A DNA stretch of 5,887 bases from Chloroflexota bacterium (lineage in GTDB: Bacteria; Chloroflexota; Anaerolineae; CG2-30-64-16), in contig JAKPQT010000493.1 in NCBI GenBank assembly GCA_029555885.1, positions 1-5,887 on the forward strand, written 5' to 3'. The position numbers and the translations under genes are program-made. A model generated the notes under the pieces. That model made no database searches. It saw nothing but the letters and a program-made list of their open reading frames with translations, and was not told the DNA's origin. Below, piece by piece: positions 1 to 5,884 of this stretch (position 1 is its first letter; every line of letters starts with the position of its first letter).

Positions 1-1
1 A

Positions 2-1195
2 TCGGGGACCGTGGACGGCATCGACAACCCGACCCCGGATGACTTCGAAACTATTCAGAACGATGATACTCTGGTGCTGTATCCGCGCCAGGCGCTCAAC
101 ATCTTCTATCTCGGCTTCAACCGCGATAAGACCCCGTTTGACAACGAGAAGGTACGCCAGGCGATTGCCATCGGCCTCGACCGGCAGCGCATCGTCGATA
201 ACTTCTATCCTGAAGGCTCCGAGGTCGCGAGCCACTTCACGCCCTGCGCGATCCCCGGCGGCTGCGAGGGCGAGGCCTGGTATGACTTCGACCCGGAAGC
301 TGCCAAAGCCTTGCTTGCGGAAGCCGGCTATCCGGACGGGTTCGAGGTCGAGCTCGCTTACCGCGATGTCGTGCGCGGCTACCTGCCTGAGCCCAGCATC
401 GTGGCCCAGGACATCCAGGCGCAGCTTGCCGACCTGGGCATCACCGTCAACATCACCGTCATGGAATCCGGCGCGTTCCTCGATGCGGCGGACCAGGGCG
501 AGCTGACCATGTACTTGCTCGGCTGGGGCGCAGATTACCCGGACCAGACCAACTTCCTCGATTACCACTTCGGCCAGGGTGCCTCCCCGCAGTTCGGCGC
601 CGGCTTCGAGGATATCTGGGCTGTGCTGAAGCAGGCGGCCTCGCTGTCGGACCCGGCGGAGCGCAACGTGCTGTACGCCGAGGCCAACAACCTGATCAAG
701 CAGCACGTTCCCATGGTGCCCGTGGCGCACGGCGGCTCTGCGACGGCCTTCAAGGCCGACGTAACCGGCGCGCACGCCAGCCCGTTGGGCAACGAGCACT
801 TCGCCAGCATGGATCCAGGCGGCCGCGACACGCTGGTCTGGATGCAGAACGGCGAGCCTGCGGGCCTGTACTGCGCAGACGAAACCGACGGCGAGGCGCT
901 GCGGGTCTGCGAGCAAATCAACGAAGCGTTGCTGTCCTACGAAATCGGCGGCACCGCGGTGCAGCCCAGCCTGGCCGAGAGCTACGAAGCCAACGATGAC
1001 CTCACCGAGTGGACGTTCAAGCTCCGCGCGGGCGTGACCTTCCACGACGGCAGCGCACTGGACAGCCAGGACGTGCTGTTGTCCTATGCGGTCCAGTGGG
1101 ACGCCGCGCACCCGCTGCACGTGGGCCGCGACGGTTCCTTCACTTACTTCCCCGGCCTGTTCGGGCAGTTCCTGAACGCACCGCCGGCGGAATAA
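2..1195 (+). CDS. ABC transporter substrate-binding protein, family 5 (peptide/nickel type), 5' end missing
   Basis: The reading frame is open from the left edge, so this is the C-terminal part of a longer protein. The GTG at position 11 is not a credible start, because it has no ribosome binding site and falls inside a conserved region. The family binds peptides, nickel or other solutes outside the membrane and delivers them to DppB/DppC-type permeases, which follow here. Counting from the GTG, I see typical C-lobe motifs: PFDNEKVRQAI (42-52), the DPEAAKALLAEAGYP segment (94-108), the VAQDIQAQLADLGI segment (131-144), GWGADYPDQTNFLDYHF (171-187) and VPMVPVAHGG (233-242). A second, N-lobe-like segment starts near residue 273 and runs to the stop, which is unusual. 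Cysteines at 79, 85, 288 and 300 could form disulfides outside the cell. The solute cannot be inferred from what is visible. The family call is secure. Confidence 0.93.
   Translation, partial: SGTVDGIDNPTPDDFETIQNDDTLVLYPRQALNIFYLGFNRDKTPFDNEKVRQAIAIGLDRQRIVDNFYPEGSEVASHFTPCAIPGGCEGEAWYDFDPEAAKALLAEAGYPDGFEVELAYRDVVRGYLPEPSIVAQDIQAQLADLGITVNITVMESGAFLDAADQGELTMYLLGWGADYPDQTNFLDYHFGQGASPQFGAGFEDIWAVLKQAASLSDPAERNVLYAEANNLIKQHVPMVPVAHGGSATAFKADVTGAHASPLGNEHFASMDPGGRDTLVWMQNGEPAGLYCADETDGEALRVCEQINEALLSYEIGGTAVQPSLAESYEANDDLTEWTFKLRAGVTFHDGSALDSQDVLLSYAVQWDAAHPLHVGRDGSFTYFPGLFGQFLNAPPAE
827..1192 (+). other. N-lobe-like module repeated at the C-terminal end of the binding protein
   Basis: This ~122-codon segment follows the end of the normal C-lobe. 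It begins with DTLVWMQNGEPAGLY and continues with a block containing LRVCEQINEALLSYE, QPSLAESYEANDD, LTEWTFKLRAGVTFHDG and SQDVLLSY. In family-5 binding proteins these motifs (PaLAesWe, tFkLRkgVkFHDGt, aeDVvfS) lie near the start of the mature protein, not at the end. The segment stops at about the point where an N-lobe would continue, ending FLNAPPAE. It could be a duplicated N-lobe fragment, a permuted architecture, or the remnant of a fused second binding protein. I recall similar tails in Anaerolineae-type proteins, which would favour a conserved architecture over decay, but I cannot check that here. Confidence 0.7.
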
Positions 1196-1198
1196 GGC

Positions 1199-1272
1199 AG
1201 ATTAGGAATTGAGAATTACGAATTAGGAATCTCGAACGGTGTTCGTAATTCCTAATTCGTAATTCCTGATTG
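1199..1272 (+). repeat. Inverted heptanucleotide-repeat island forming a long hairpin
   Basis: The gap between the binding protein and the first permease is strikingly AT-rich within GC-rich surroundings. The left side is a run of 7-bp units: GAATTGA (1206-1212), GAATTAC (1213-1219), GAATTAG (1220-1226) and GAAT, with a degenerate unit at 1199-1205. The right side carries the complement: GTAATTC (1245-1251), CTAATTC (1252-1258), GTAATTC (1259-1265) and a degenerate unit to 1272. Positions 1213-1230 and 1248-1265 pair perfectly over 18 bp. Inside them CGAAC (1233-1237) pairs with GTTCG (1241-1245) around a GGT loop. No T-run follows, so it is not a standard intrinsic terminator. A hairpin at this site could protect the upstream mRNA end and keep binding-protein levels above permease levels; that role is inferred. 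Confidence 0.85.
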
Positions 1273-1289
1273 CTGAGCTCGGAGCGACC

Positions 1290-2366
1290 ATGCTGCGTTT
1301 CATCAGCCAGCGGGTCCTGGCCGCGGTGCCGGTGCTGCTGGGCATCCTGTTCGTGACCTTTGCGCTGGCGCGCCTGCTGCCGGGCGACCCCTGTCGCGCG
1401 ATGCTGGGCGAGAAGGCCACCGACCAGATTTGCGACGCGTTCAACGTGCGCTACGGGCTGGACAAACCCATCACTACGCAGTTTGGCATTTACATTAAGG
1501 ATGTAGCGCAGGGCGACCTGGGCCAGTCGTTCCGCTATGGCCGCCCCGTCACCCAGTTGATTGTCGAGCGTCTGCCCGTCACTGTCGAGCTTTCGCTGGC
1601 CGCGCTCATCTTCGCCACGGTCGTCGGCATCCTGGCCGGGCTGTGGTCCGCGTACCGGCGCAACTCGATCGTAGATGTCGTGACGATGATTATCGCGAAC
1701 ATCGGCGTGTCGATGCCGGTGTTCTGGCTCGGCCTGATGCTGGCCTACCTGTTCGCCCTGACGCTCAAGGACACGCCCTTCCAGTTGCCGCCTTCGGGCC
1801 GCAACTCGCCCGGCCTGATTGTGCCGACCATCCAGGAGGCCTGGAACCTCAACCTCCAGCCCGGCCTGCTCAATTCAGCGATCTCCTTCCTGTCCAACAT
1901 GCACTTATTCAGTTCGTTGCTCACGCTCAACCTGCCGGTCTTCTGGGACACCTTCCGCCACATGATTCTGCCTGCGGTGGCGCTCGGCACGATTCCGCTC
2001 TCCATCATCGCGCGCATGACGCGCTCCAGCCTGCTGGACGTGCTGAGCCTGGATTACGTGCGCACGGCGCGGGCCAAGGGGCTGAACGAGCGCCGCGTGG
2101 TGCTGCGCCACGGGATGCGCAACGCGTTGATCCCCGTCGTAACCATCATCGGGCTGTCACTGGGCAGCCTGCTCGGCGGCGCGGTGCTGACCGAGACCAT
2201 TTTCAACCTGGCCGGGGTGGGCCGCATCCTTTTCGATGCCATCCAGGCGCGCGATTATGCGATTGTGCAGGGCTTTACCCTGATTATCGCGGCGGCTTAT
2301 GTAATCATCAACCTGTTTGTCGACCTGCTTTACGCATTCCTCGACCCGCGCGTGCGGTTGGGGTAA
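1290..2366 (+). CDS. dppB: ABC transporter permease, DppB/OppB type
   Basis: This 358-residue protein is one of the two membrane subunits of a peptide/nickel-type importer. A GGAG (1281-1284) five bases before the ATG supports the start. The N-terminus MLRFISQRVL followed by a membrane segment (about 8-28) and LLPGDP (29-34) is typical of DppB. The GDLGQSFRYGRPV region (75-87) is the usual lead-in to the permease core. Further membrane segments lie near 98-120, 131-158, 226-245, 281-303 and 329-350. The ATPase-coupling EAA loop is at about 255-280 (DYVRTARAKGLNERRV, then LRHGMRNAL). The ending FLDPRVRLG is characteristic. A long loop (about 160-215) between the third and fourth segments makes the protein somewhat longer than the shortest family members. 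It likely pairs with the next gene. The substrate is unknown, so the symbol denotes family only. Confidence 0.94.
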   Translation: MLRFISQRVLAAVPVLLGILFVTFALARLLPGDPCRAMLGEKATDQICDAFNVRYGLDKPITTQFGIYIKDVAQGDLGQSFRYGRPVTQLIVERLPVTVELSLAALIFATVVGILAGLWSAYRRNSIVDVVTMIIANIGVSMPVFWLGLMLAYLFALTLKDTPFQLPPSGRNSPGLIVPTIQEAWNLNLQPGLLNSAISFLSNMHLFSSLLTLNLPVFWDTFRHMILPAVALGTIPLSIIARMTRSSLLDVLSLDYVRTARAKGLNERRVVLRHGMRNALIPVVTIIGLSLGSLLGGAVLTETIFNLAGVGRILFDAIQARDYAIVQGFTLIIAAAYVIINLFVDLLYAFLDPRVRLG

Positions 2367-2373
2367 GGACACC

Positions 2374-3315
2374 ATGACCGCAACCGACGCCACGGCCACG
2401 ACCATCTCGCAGACCATTGCCGACCGTCTCCCGCGCAGCCCGGCACAGGATGCCTGGCGCGCGCTGCGCCATACCAAATCGGCCATCTTCGGTGCGGTGA
2501 TCCTGGCGTTCATGATTCTTATCGCCATCACCGCGCCGGTCATCGCGCCCTACCCGCCCAACCAGCCGCTGATCGGCAAAGAAGATGTCAAGAAGCGCGA
2601 GTCGCCGTGCATCCACATCCTCGGCTGCCCGGCGGACAGGCCGCAGCACATCATGGGCACCGATGGCAACGTGTGCGACTTCTTCAGCCGGGTGCTCTAT
2701 GGCGCGCGCGTATCGCTCATGGTTGGCTTCACGACGGTCGGCTTCGCCATCATCATCGGCACCATCCTGGGCGCGCTGGCCGGGTTCCTGGGCGGCTGGA
2801 CCGACAACATCATCATGCGCTTTATGGATGTCCTGCTGGCCTTCCCGGCGCTGCTCCTGGCCATCGCGATTGTCACCGTGCTGGGCGAGGGGCTGATCAA
2901 TGCGCTGATCGCCATCGGCATTGTCTCCATCCCCGCCTACGCGCGCGTGGCCCGGGCCAGCGTCCTCACCGTCAAGGAGTGGGATTTCGTGCTGGCGGAC
3001 CGCGCGGTCGGCGTGCCGCCCATGCGCATCCTGACGCGCAGCATCCTCCCCCACACGCTCACCCCGCTGATCGTGCAGGGCACGCTCGGCATCGCGACGG
3101 CCATCCTCGACGCCGCCGCGCTGTCGTTCCTGGGACTGGGCGCACAGCCGCCGATGGCCGAATGGGGTTCGATGTTGGGCGCGGAGCGCAACCAGGTGTT
3201 CACCGCCCCGCACCTGGTCTTTTTCCCCGGCCTGGCAATCATGCTGACCGTGTTGGGTTTTAACCTGTTGGGCGACGGCCTGCGCGACGCACTCGACCCG
3301 CGCCTGCGCAAGTAG
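2374..3315 (+). CDS. dppC: ABC transporter permease, DppC/OppC type
   Basis: This 313-residue protein is the partner membrane subunit of the preceding DppB-like gene. I chose the ATG at 2374 over an upstream in-frame start at 2317 because that start would overlap the previous gene by about 50 bases and add a non-conserved tail. The bases AAGGA that overlap the upstream TAA (2364-2366) serve as ribosome binding site, which suggests translational coupling. An OppC-type N-terminal membrane segment lies at about 38-58. It is followed by an outside loop with Cys79 and Cys85, then HIMGTDGN (92-99) and SRVLYGARVSL (105-115), matching the family's H-x-x-GTD...SR...GaRvSL block. The EAA loop is FVLADRAVGVPPMRIL (205-220) followed by ILPHTLTPLIVQGTLG (224-239). 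The C-terminus LGDGLRDALDPRLRK is classic. No ATPase with the peptide-transporter C-terminal extension follows. Confidence 0.94.
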   Translation: MTATDATATTISQTIADRLPRSPAQDAWRALRHTKSAIFGAVILAFMILIAITAPVIAPYPPNQPLIGKEDVKKRESPCIHILGCPADRPQHIMGTDGNVCDFFSRVLYGARVSLMVGFTTVGFAIIIGTILGALAGFLGGWTDNIIMRFMDVLLAFPALLLAIAIVTVLGEGLINALIAIGIVSIPAYARVARASVLTVKEWDFVLADRAVGVPPMRILTRSILPHTLTPLIVQGTLGIATAILDAAALSFLGLGAQPPMAEWGSMLGAERNQVFTAPHLVFFPGLAIMLTVLGFNLLGDGLRDALDPRLRK

Positions 3316-3422
3316 GGCCGCACGGCGAACCGCAACGACGCGCGCGATCATTCCGGCAATGATGATCTCATGGTTGTTCCTGGCGTCGCCGCGGTGTGCA
3401 CTCGCCACCGCCGCCGGAACCG

Positions 3423-3428
3423 AAGGAG
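3423..3428 (+). promoter_or_regulatory. Ribosome binding site deciding a non-ATG start
   Basis: AAGGAG is the only strong Shine-Dalgarno match ahead of the amino-acid permease. It lies 10 bases before the GTG at 3439 and 4 bases before the in-frame TTG at 3433. The upstream in-frame ATG at 3370 has no such site, and the peptide it would add is arginine-rich and unlike a permease N-terminus. The rest of the 3316-3438 gap shows only short weak inverted repeats and no convincing promoter. Confidence 0.7.
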
Positions 3429-3438
3429 TAGTTTGCAG

Positions 3439-4278
3439 GTGGCTGATATTCCCAAAGCAACAGTAGGTTCTGCGCCGCTTCCGGCCCCGCTCCGTCCGCG
3501 CGACGAGAGCCGCTGGAAACACTTTGACCGCTACTGGCTCCTGCTGATCGGGGCCATCGCGCTCGCCATCTTCCTGTACATCGCCTTCCCGGAGCGTTAC
3601 GGCGTCATCCTCCGTTTCGTCATCGGCACCTACGGCGAAGGCGACGGCGTCTTTCTGACGCTCAAGCTGACCATCGTTTCATTCCTGTTCATCGTGCTCG
3701 TCGGCATGGTCATGGGCGTGGCGCGTGTCGCCAACGTCGGGCTGCTGCGCGGCATTTCGTCCGTCTACGTCGAAGTCGTGCGCGGGGTGCCGGTCCTGGT
3801 CTGGCTGCTGTGGCTTTACTACGGCATCCCCGTGCTGTTCCGCGAGATTCCGGCCCTGAGCGAGCTCAAGATTCGCGACTTTACCGCCGCGGTCATCGCC
3901 TTCACCTTCGCCTACGGCGCATACATGACGGAGGTGTTCCGGGCCGGCATCCAATCCATCGCCAAGGGCCAGATGGAGGCGTCGCGCTCGCTCGGCATGA
4001 ATTACATCCAGGCCATGCGCTACATCATCCTGCCCCAGGCCGTGCGGGTCATCCTGCCGCCCATGAGCAACGAATTCGTGACTCTGCTCAAGGACAGCGC
4101 GCTGGTGTCGATCCTCGGCCTGCCGGACCTGACCCGGCGGGGCCGCGAATATGTGGGCCGCACGTTCCAGAGCTTCGACACCTATTTGATTGTCGCTCTC
4201 CTTTACCTTATACTGACGGTGCTGTTCACGCGCCTCTCGACCAGCCTGGAACGCCGCATGGCCGTGGAACGCCGGTAG
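3439..4278 (+). CDS. Polar amino-acid ABC transporter permease (HisM/GlnP type)
   Basis: This 279-residue membrane subunit of a polar amino-acid importer is read from GTG 3439; TTG 3433 is the alternative and would add two residues. An extra N-terminal membrane segment (about 32-50) precedes the conserved core. The core shows the family's start, [14 protein letters not shown] (68-81), then [20 protein letters not shown] (110-129), the equivalent of the YvE..RGtPllvqL block. The ATPase-docking EAA loop is [20 protein letters not shown] (178-197) followed by [33 protein letters not shown] (211-231) is a near-consensus family signature. It probably works as a homodimer or with a sister permease, driven by the ATPase 11 bases downstream. 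No binding protein is encoded next to it, so the amino acid cannot be named. Confidence 0.93.
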   Translation: MADIPKATVGSAPLPAPLRPRDESRWKHFDRYWLLLIGAIALAIFLYIAFPERYGVILRFVIGTYGEGDGVFLTLKLTIVSFLFIVLVGMVMGVARVANVGLLRGISSVYVEVVRGVPVLVWLLWLYYGIPVLFREIPALSELKIRDFTAAVIAFTFAYGAYMTEVFRAGIQSIAKGQMEASRSLGMNYIQAMRYIILPQAVRVILPPMSNEFVTLLKDSALVSILGLPDLTRRGREYVGRTFQSFDTYLIVALLYLILTVLFTRLSTSLERRMAVERR

Positions 4279-4289
4279 GAAGGATTCAC

Positions 4290-5030
4290 ATGCCAGAAAA
4301 TATCATCCAGATGCGGCATGTCCACAAGTGGTTCGGCAAGGTCCACGCCCTGGACGATGTGAGCATGGACGTCGCGCCGGGCGAGGTGCTCGTCATTGTC
4401 GGGCCGAGCGGCTCAGGCAAGTCCACGCTGCTGCGCACGATCAACCACCTGGAGGCGGTCAACTCCGGTGAGATTATCGTGGATGGCATCCACCTCACGC
4501 ACAAATCCACCGACATCAACACGGTGCGCGCAGAGGTCGGCATGGTGTTCCAGCAGTTCAACCTGTTCCCCCACCTCACGGCCCTGCAGAACATCACGCT
4601 CGCGCAGCGCATCGTGCGCCGGCGCAGCGCGGAGGAAGCCGACCGCGTGGCGCGCGAGCTGCTGGAGCGGGTCGGTATCCCGGAGAAGGCGGACTCTTTC
4701 CCCGGCCAGCTCTCCGGCGGCCAGCAGCAGCGCGTAGCGATTGCGCGGGCGCTGGCGATGAACCCGAAGATTATGCTGTTCGATGAGCCCACCAGCGCGC
4801 TGGACCCGGAGATGATCAAGGAAGTGCTGGATGTCATGCTGGACCTGGCGCAGAGCGGCATGACCATGCTGTGCGTGACGCACGAGATGGGGTTTGCGCG
4901 CGCCGCGGCCCGCCGCATCGTGTTCATGGACCAGGGCAAGATCATCGAGGAAGCCCCCCCCGAACAACTCTTCGAAGCGCCCAAACACGAGCGGACCAAG
5001 GCATTTCTGAGCAATATCCTGGAACGGTAG
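4290..5030 (+). CDS. glnQ: Polar amino-acid ABC transporter ATP-binding protein (GlnQ/HisP type)
   Basis: This complete 246-residue cytoplasmic ATPase powers the adjacent amino-acid permease. AAGGA (4280-4284) sits five bases before the ATG, just past the permease stop, so the pair is likely co-translated. All nucleotide-binding elements are intact: an aromatic A-loop position near Phe15, Walker [10 protein letters not shown] (38-46), Q-loop [10 protein letters not shown] (86-95), signature LSGGQQQR (141-148), Walker B IMLFDE (161-166), D-loop SALD (169-172) and switch His198 in THEMGFA. The length and the short tail ending FLSNILER match the GlnQ/HisP family. The C-terminal extension found in oligopeptide-type ATPases is missing, so it is unlikely to be the motor for the upstream DppBC pair. 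The symbol denotes family, not proven glutamine transport. Confidence 0.95.
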   Translation: MPENIIQMRHVHKWFGKVHALDDVSMDVAPGEVLVIVGPSGSGKSTLLRTINHLEAVNSGEIIVDGIHLTHKSTDINTVRAEVGMVFQQFNLFPHLTALQNITLAQRIVRRRSAEEADRVARELLERVGIPEKADSFPGQLSGGQQQRVAIARALAMNPKIMLFDEPTSALDPEMIKEVLDVMLDLAQSGMTMLCVTHEMGFARAAARRIVFMDQGKIIEEAPPEQLFEAPKHERTKAFLSNILER

Positions 5031-5071
5031 CGCCTGGCCCGCTCCATGCGGAACCGGCTCCAGGACCTTCG

Positions 5072-5150
5072 AGGAGCGGTGCTTCTGAGGGTGCACCGCG
5101 GCGGGAGGTCGTCCGCATTCGAGAGTGCGGACTCCGTCCCTATTGGGACG
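5072..5150 (+). promoter_or_regulatory. T-box-riboswitch-like core (degenerate or truncated)
   Basis: T-box leaders carry a conserved block of the form AGGGTGGNACCGCG followed by CGTCCCT...GGGACG. Here I read GAGGGTGCACCGCGG (5087-5101) and CGTCCCTATTGGGACG (5135-5150). An antiterminator-like fold is possible. AGGG 5088-5091 pairs with CCCT 5138-5141, and GCGG 5098-5101 pairs with CCGT 5134-5137 with one G-T pair. The bulge is TGCACC, one G short of the usual TGGNACC. An insert hairpin (GTCCGCA 5111-5117 with TGCGGAC 5126-5132) lies between the arms. Immediately upstream, 5072-5077 pairs with 5081-5086, where Stem III would sit. Only about 40 bases remain between the ATPase stop and that stem, too few for a full Stem I. 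No T-run follows the GGGACG. It may be a decayed T-box, an atypical one, or a chance match. Confidence 0.5.
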
Positions 5151-5171
5151 CGCAACTTCCGCGCGTCCCAA
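5143..5171 (+). terminator. Strong GC-rich hairpin, possible terminator or mRNA-end stabiliser
   Basis: Positions 5143-5153 (TTGGGACGCGC) and 5161-5171 (GCGCGTCCCAA) are perfect inverted repeats, giving an 11-bp stem with the 7-base loop AACTTCC. It is the strongest hairpin after the ATPase gene. There is no T-run behind it, so a Rho-independent terminator is not clearly supported; attenuation or protection of the 3' end of the transport mRNA is equally possible. Its left arm overlaps the GGGACG arm of the preceding small hairpin, so both cannot form at once. Confidence 0.5.
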
Positions 5172-5201
5172 GTGTTAGTCCAAACGAGAGCTCCCCAGCA
5201 A

Positions 5202-5229
5202 GGCTTACAGCTTCGAGCTTCTGGCTTCG
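5202..5229 (+). repeat. Degenerate heptanucleotide tandem repeat
   Basis: Four consecutive 7-bp units are visible: GGCTTAC (5202-5208), AGCTTCG (5209-5215), AGCTTCT (5216-5222) and GGCTTCG (5223-5229). The shared core is RGCTTMN. More degenerate units may continue as AGTATCC and AGTCTAT up to 5243. The period matches that of the 1199-1272 island, but the unit sequence differs. No coding function is apparent. Confidence 0.7.
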
Positions 5230-5248
5230 AGTATCCAGTCTATAGATC

Positions 5249-5254
5249 GAGGTG
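5249..5254 (+). promoter_or_regulatory. Ribosome binding site fixing the PlsY start
   Basis: GAGGTG is a strong match to the 16S rRNA anti-Shine-Dalgarno partner and lies nine bases before the ATG at 5264. The in-frame GTG at 5252 falls inside this site and is therefore not the likely start. Confidence 0.75.
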
Positions 5255-5263
5255 TACATCACA

Positions 5264-5884
5264 ATGCTGTGGTACCGGGTGATTCTGGCAGGCATCTTGG
5301 GGTATCTCATCGGCGCGATACCCGTCGGCTATCTCGTCATCTACGCAATGAAGGGACAGGACCTCCGCCGGCAAGGCAGCGGGCGGACAGGCGGCACCAA
5401 TGCCATCCGGGCCGGCGGCTCCTGGGCCGGAGTCCTCACTGGCGCCGGTGACATTCTCAAGGGCTTCCTCGCGATCATGGTTGCACGTTGGGTCGGCGGC
5501 GGTTCGCCGTGGGCTGAGGTATTGGCGGGTATTGCCGCCGTGGTCGGTCACAACTGGTCGATCTACCTCGGGTTCAAGGGCGGCGCAGGCACCGGGCCGA
5601 ACATCGGCGTGTGCGTAGCGCTGTGGCCGCTGTCCGCGCTCTGGCTCATTCCGCTGCTGCCCTTCGGCCTCAACGTCATCCGCTATGCTTCGGTCACGTC
5701 GCTGGTCATCGCCGCGGTCATTCCTGTGACGGTGGCGGTGCGCGCGGCGTTGGGCCTCGGCCCGTGGATTCACCTCGTCTACGCGCTTGGCGCGGCCCTG
5801 GCCGTCACGTGGTCGCTGCGCCCGAACATCAAGCGCCTGCAGAACGGCACGGAGCCGCGCTCCCCGCGGCTGTTCGCGCGCTGA
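5264..5884 (+). CDS. plsY: Divergent glycerol-3-phosphate acyltransferase, PlsY type
   Basis: PlsY is a membrane enzyme that moves an acyl group from acyl-phosphate to glycerol-3-phosphate, the first acylation step in bacterial phospholipid synthesis. This complete 206-residue protein has the family's length and hydrophobic profile. An N-terminal membrane segment with GYLIGAIPVGYL (13-24) matches the usual yLlGSiP start. Motif 1 is GSGRTGGTNAIR (38-49), against the common GSGNxGATNxxR. GHNWSIYLGFKGGAGTGPN (95-113) corresponds to GHnwpvFlgFkGGKGvAT, with Ala108 where Lys is usual. YASVTSL (141-147) fits the next block. The tail LRPNIKRLQNGTE (185-197) fits HRxNIxRLxxGtE, with Leu185 replacing His. 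Asn188 and Glu197 are kept. The changes could mean altered substrate use or loss of activity. It is separated from the transporter genes by a structured gap and probably has separate regulation. The family call is firm; the activity is uncertain. Confidence 0.88.
   Translation: MLWYRVILAGILGYLIGAIPVGYLVIYAMKGQDLRRQGSGRTGGTNAIRAGGSWAGVLTGAGDILKGFLAIMVARWVGGGSPWAEVLAGIAAVVGHNWSIYLGFKGGAGTGPNIGVCVALWPLSALWLIPLLPFGLNVIRYASVTSLVIAAVIPVTVAVRAALGLGPWIHLVYALGAALAVTWSLRPNIKRLQNGTEPRSPRLFAR

Noticed and set aside
1199..1272. The heptamer hairpin as an intrinsic terminator or IS end
   Set aside because: No T-run follows, no transposase or target duplication is nearby, and the downstream permease clearly belongs with the upstream binding protein.
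3346..3411. Small inverted repeats in the 3316-3438 gap (ATCATT/AATGAT and GCGGTG/CACCGC)
   Set aside because: The stems are only 6 bp with no T-run or conserved motif, within what is expected by chance in this length of sequence.
3359..3466. A 35-codon small open frame (MMISWLFLASPRCALATAAG...) that could be a leader peptide before the amino-acid permease
   Set aside because: It has no ribosome binding site, overlaps the permease start in another frame, and contains no run of a single regulatory amino acid.
2308..3522. A 404-codon open frame on the minus strand opposite the DppC-like gene
   Set aside because: It lies antisense to a clearly recognised permease, its translation is rich in Arg/His/Asp/Gln with no recognisable domain, and it is the usual by-product of GC-rich codon bias.
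4286..5155. A 289-codon open frame on the minus strand opposite the ATPase gene
   Set aside because: It mirrors the intact GlnQ-type gene, is dominated by Ser/Arg low-complexity sequence and shows no family motif.
5219..5246. A possible promoter for plsY with TATAGA as -10
   Set aside because: The -35 region is poor, the 'box' lies within degenerate heptamer repeats, and transcription would start at or beyond the ribosome binding site.
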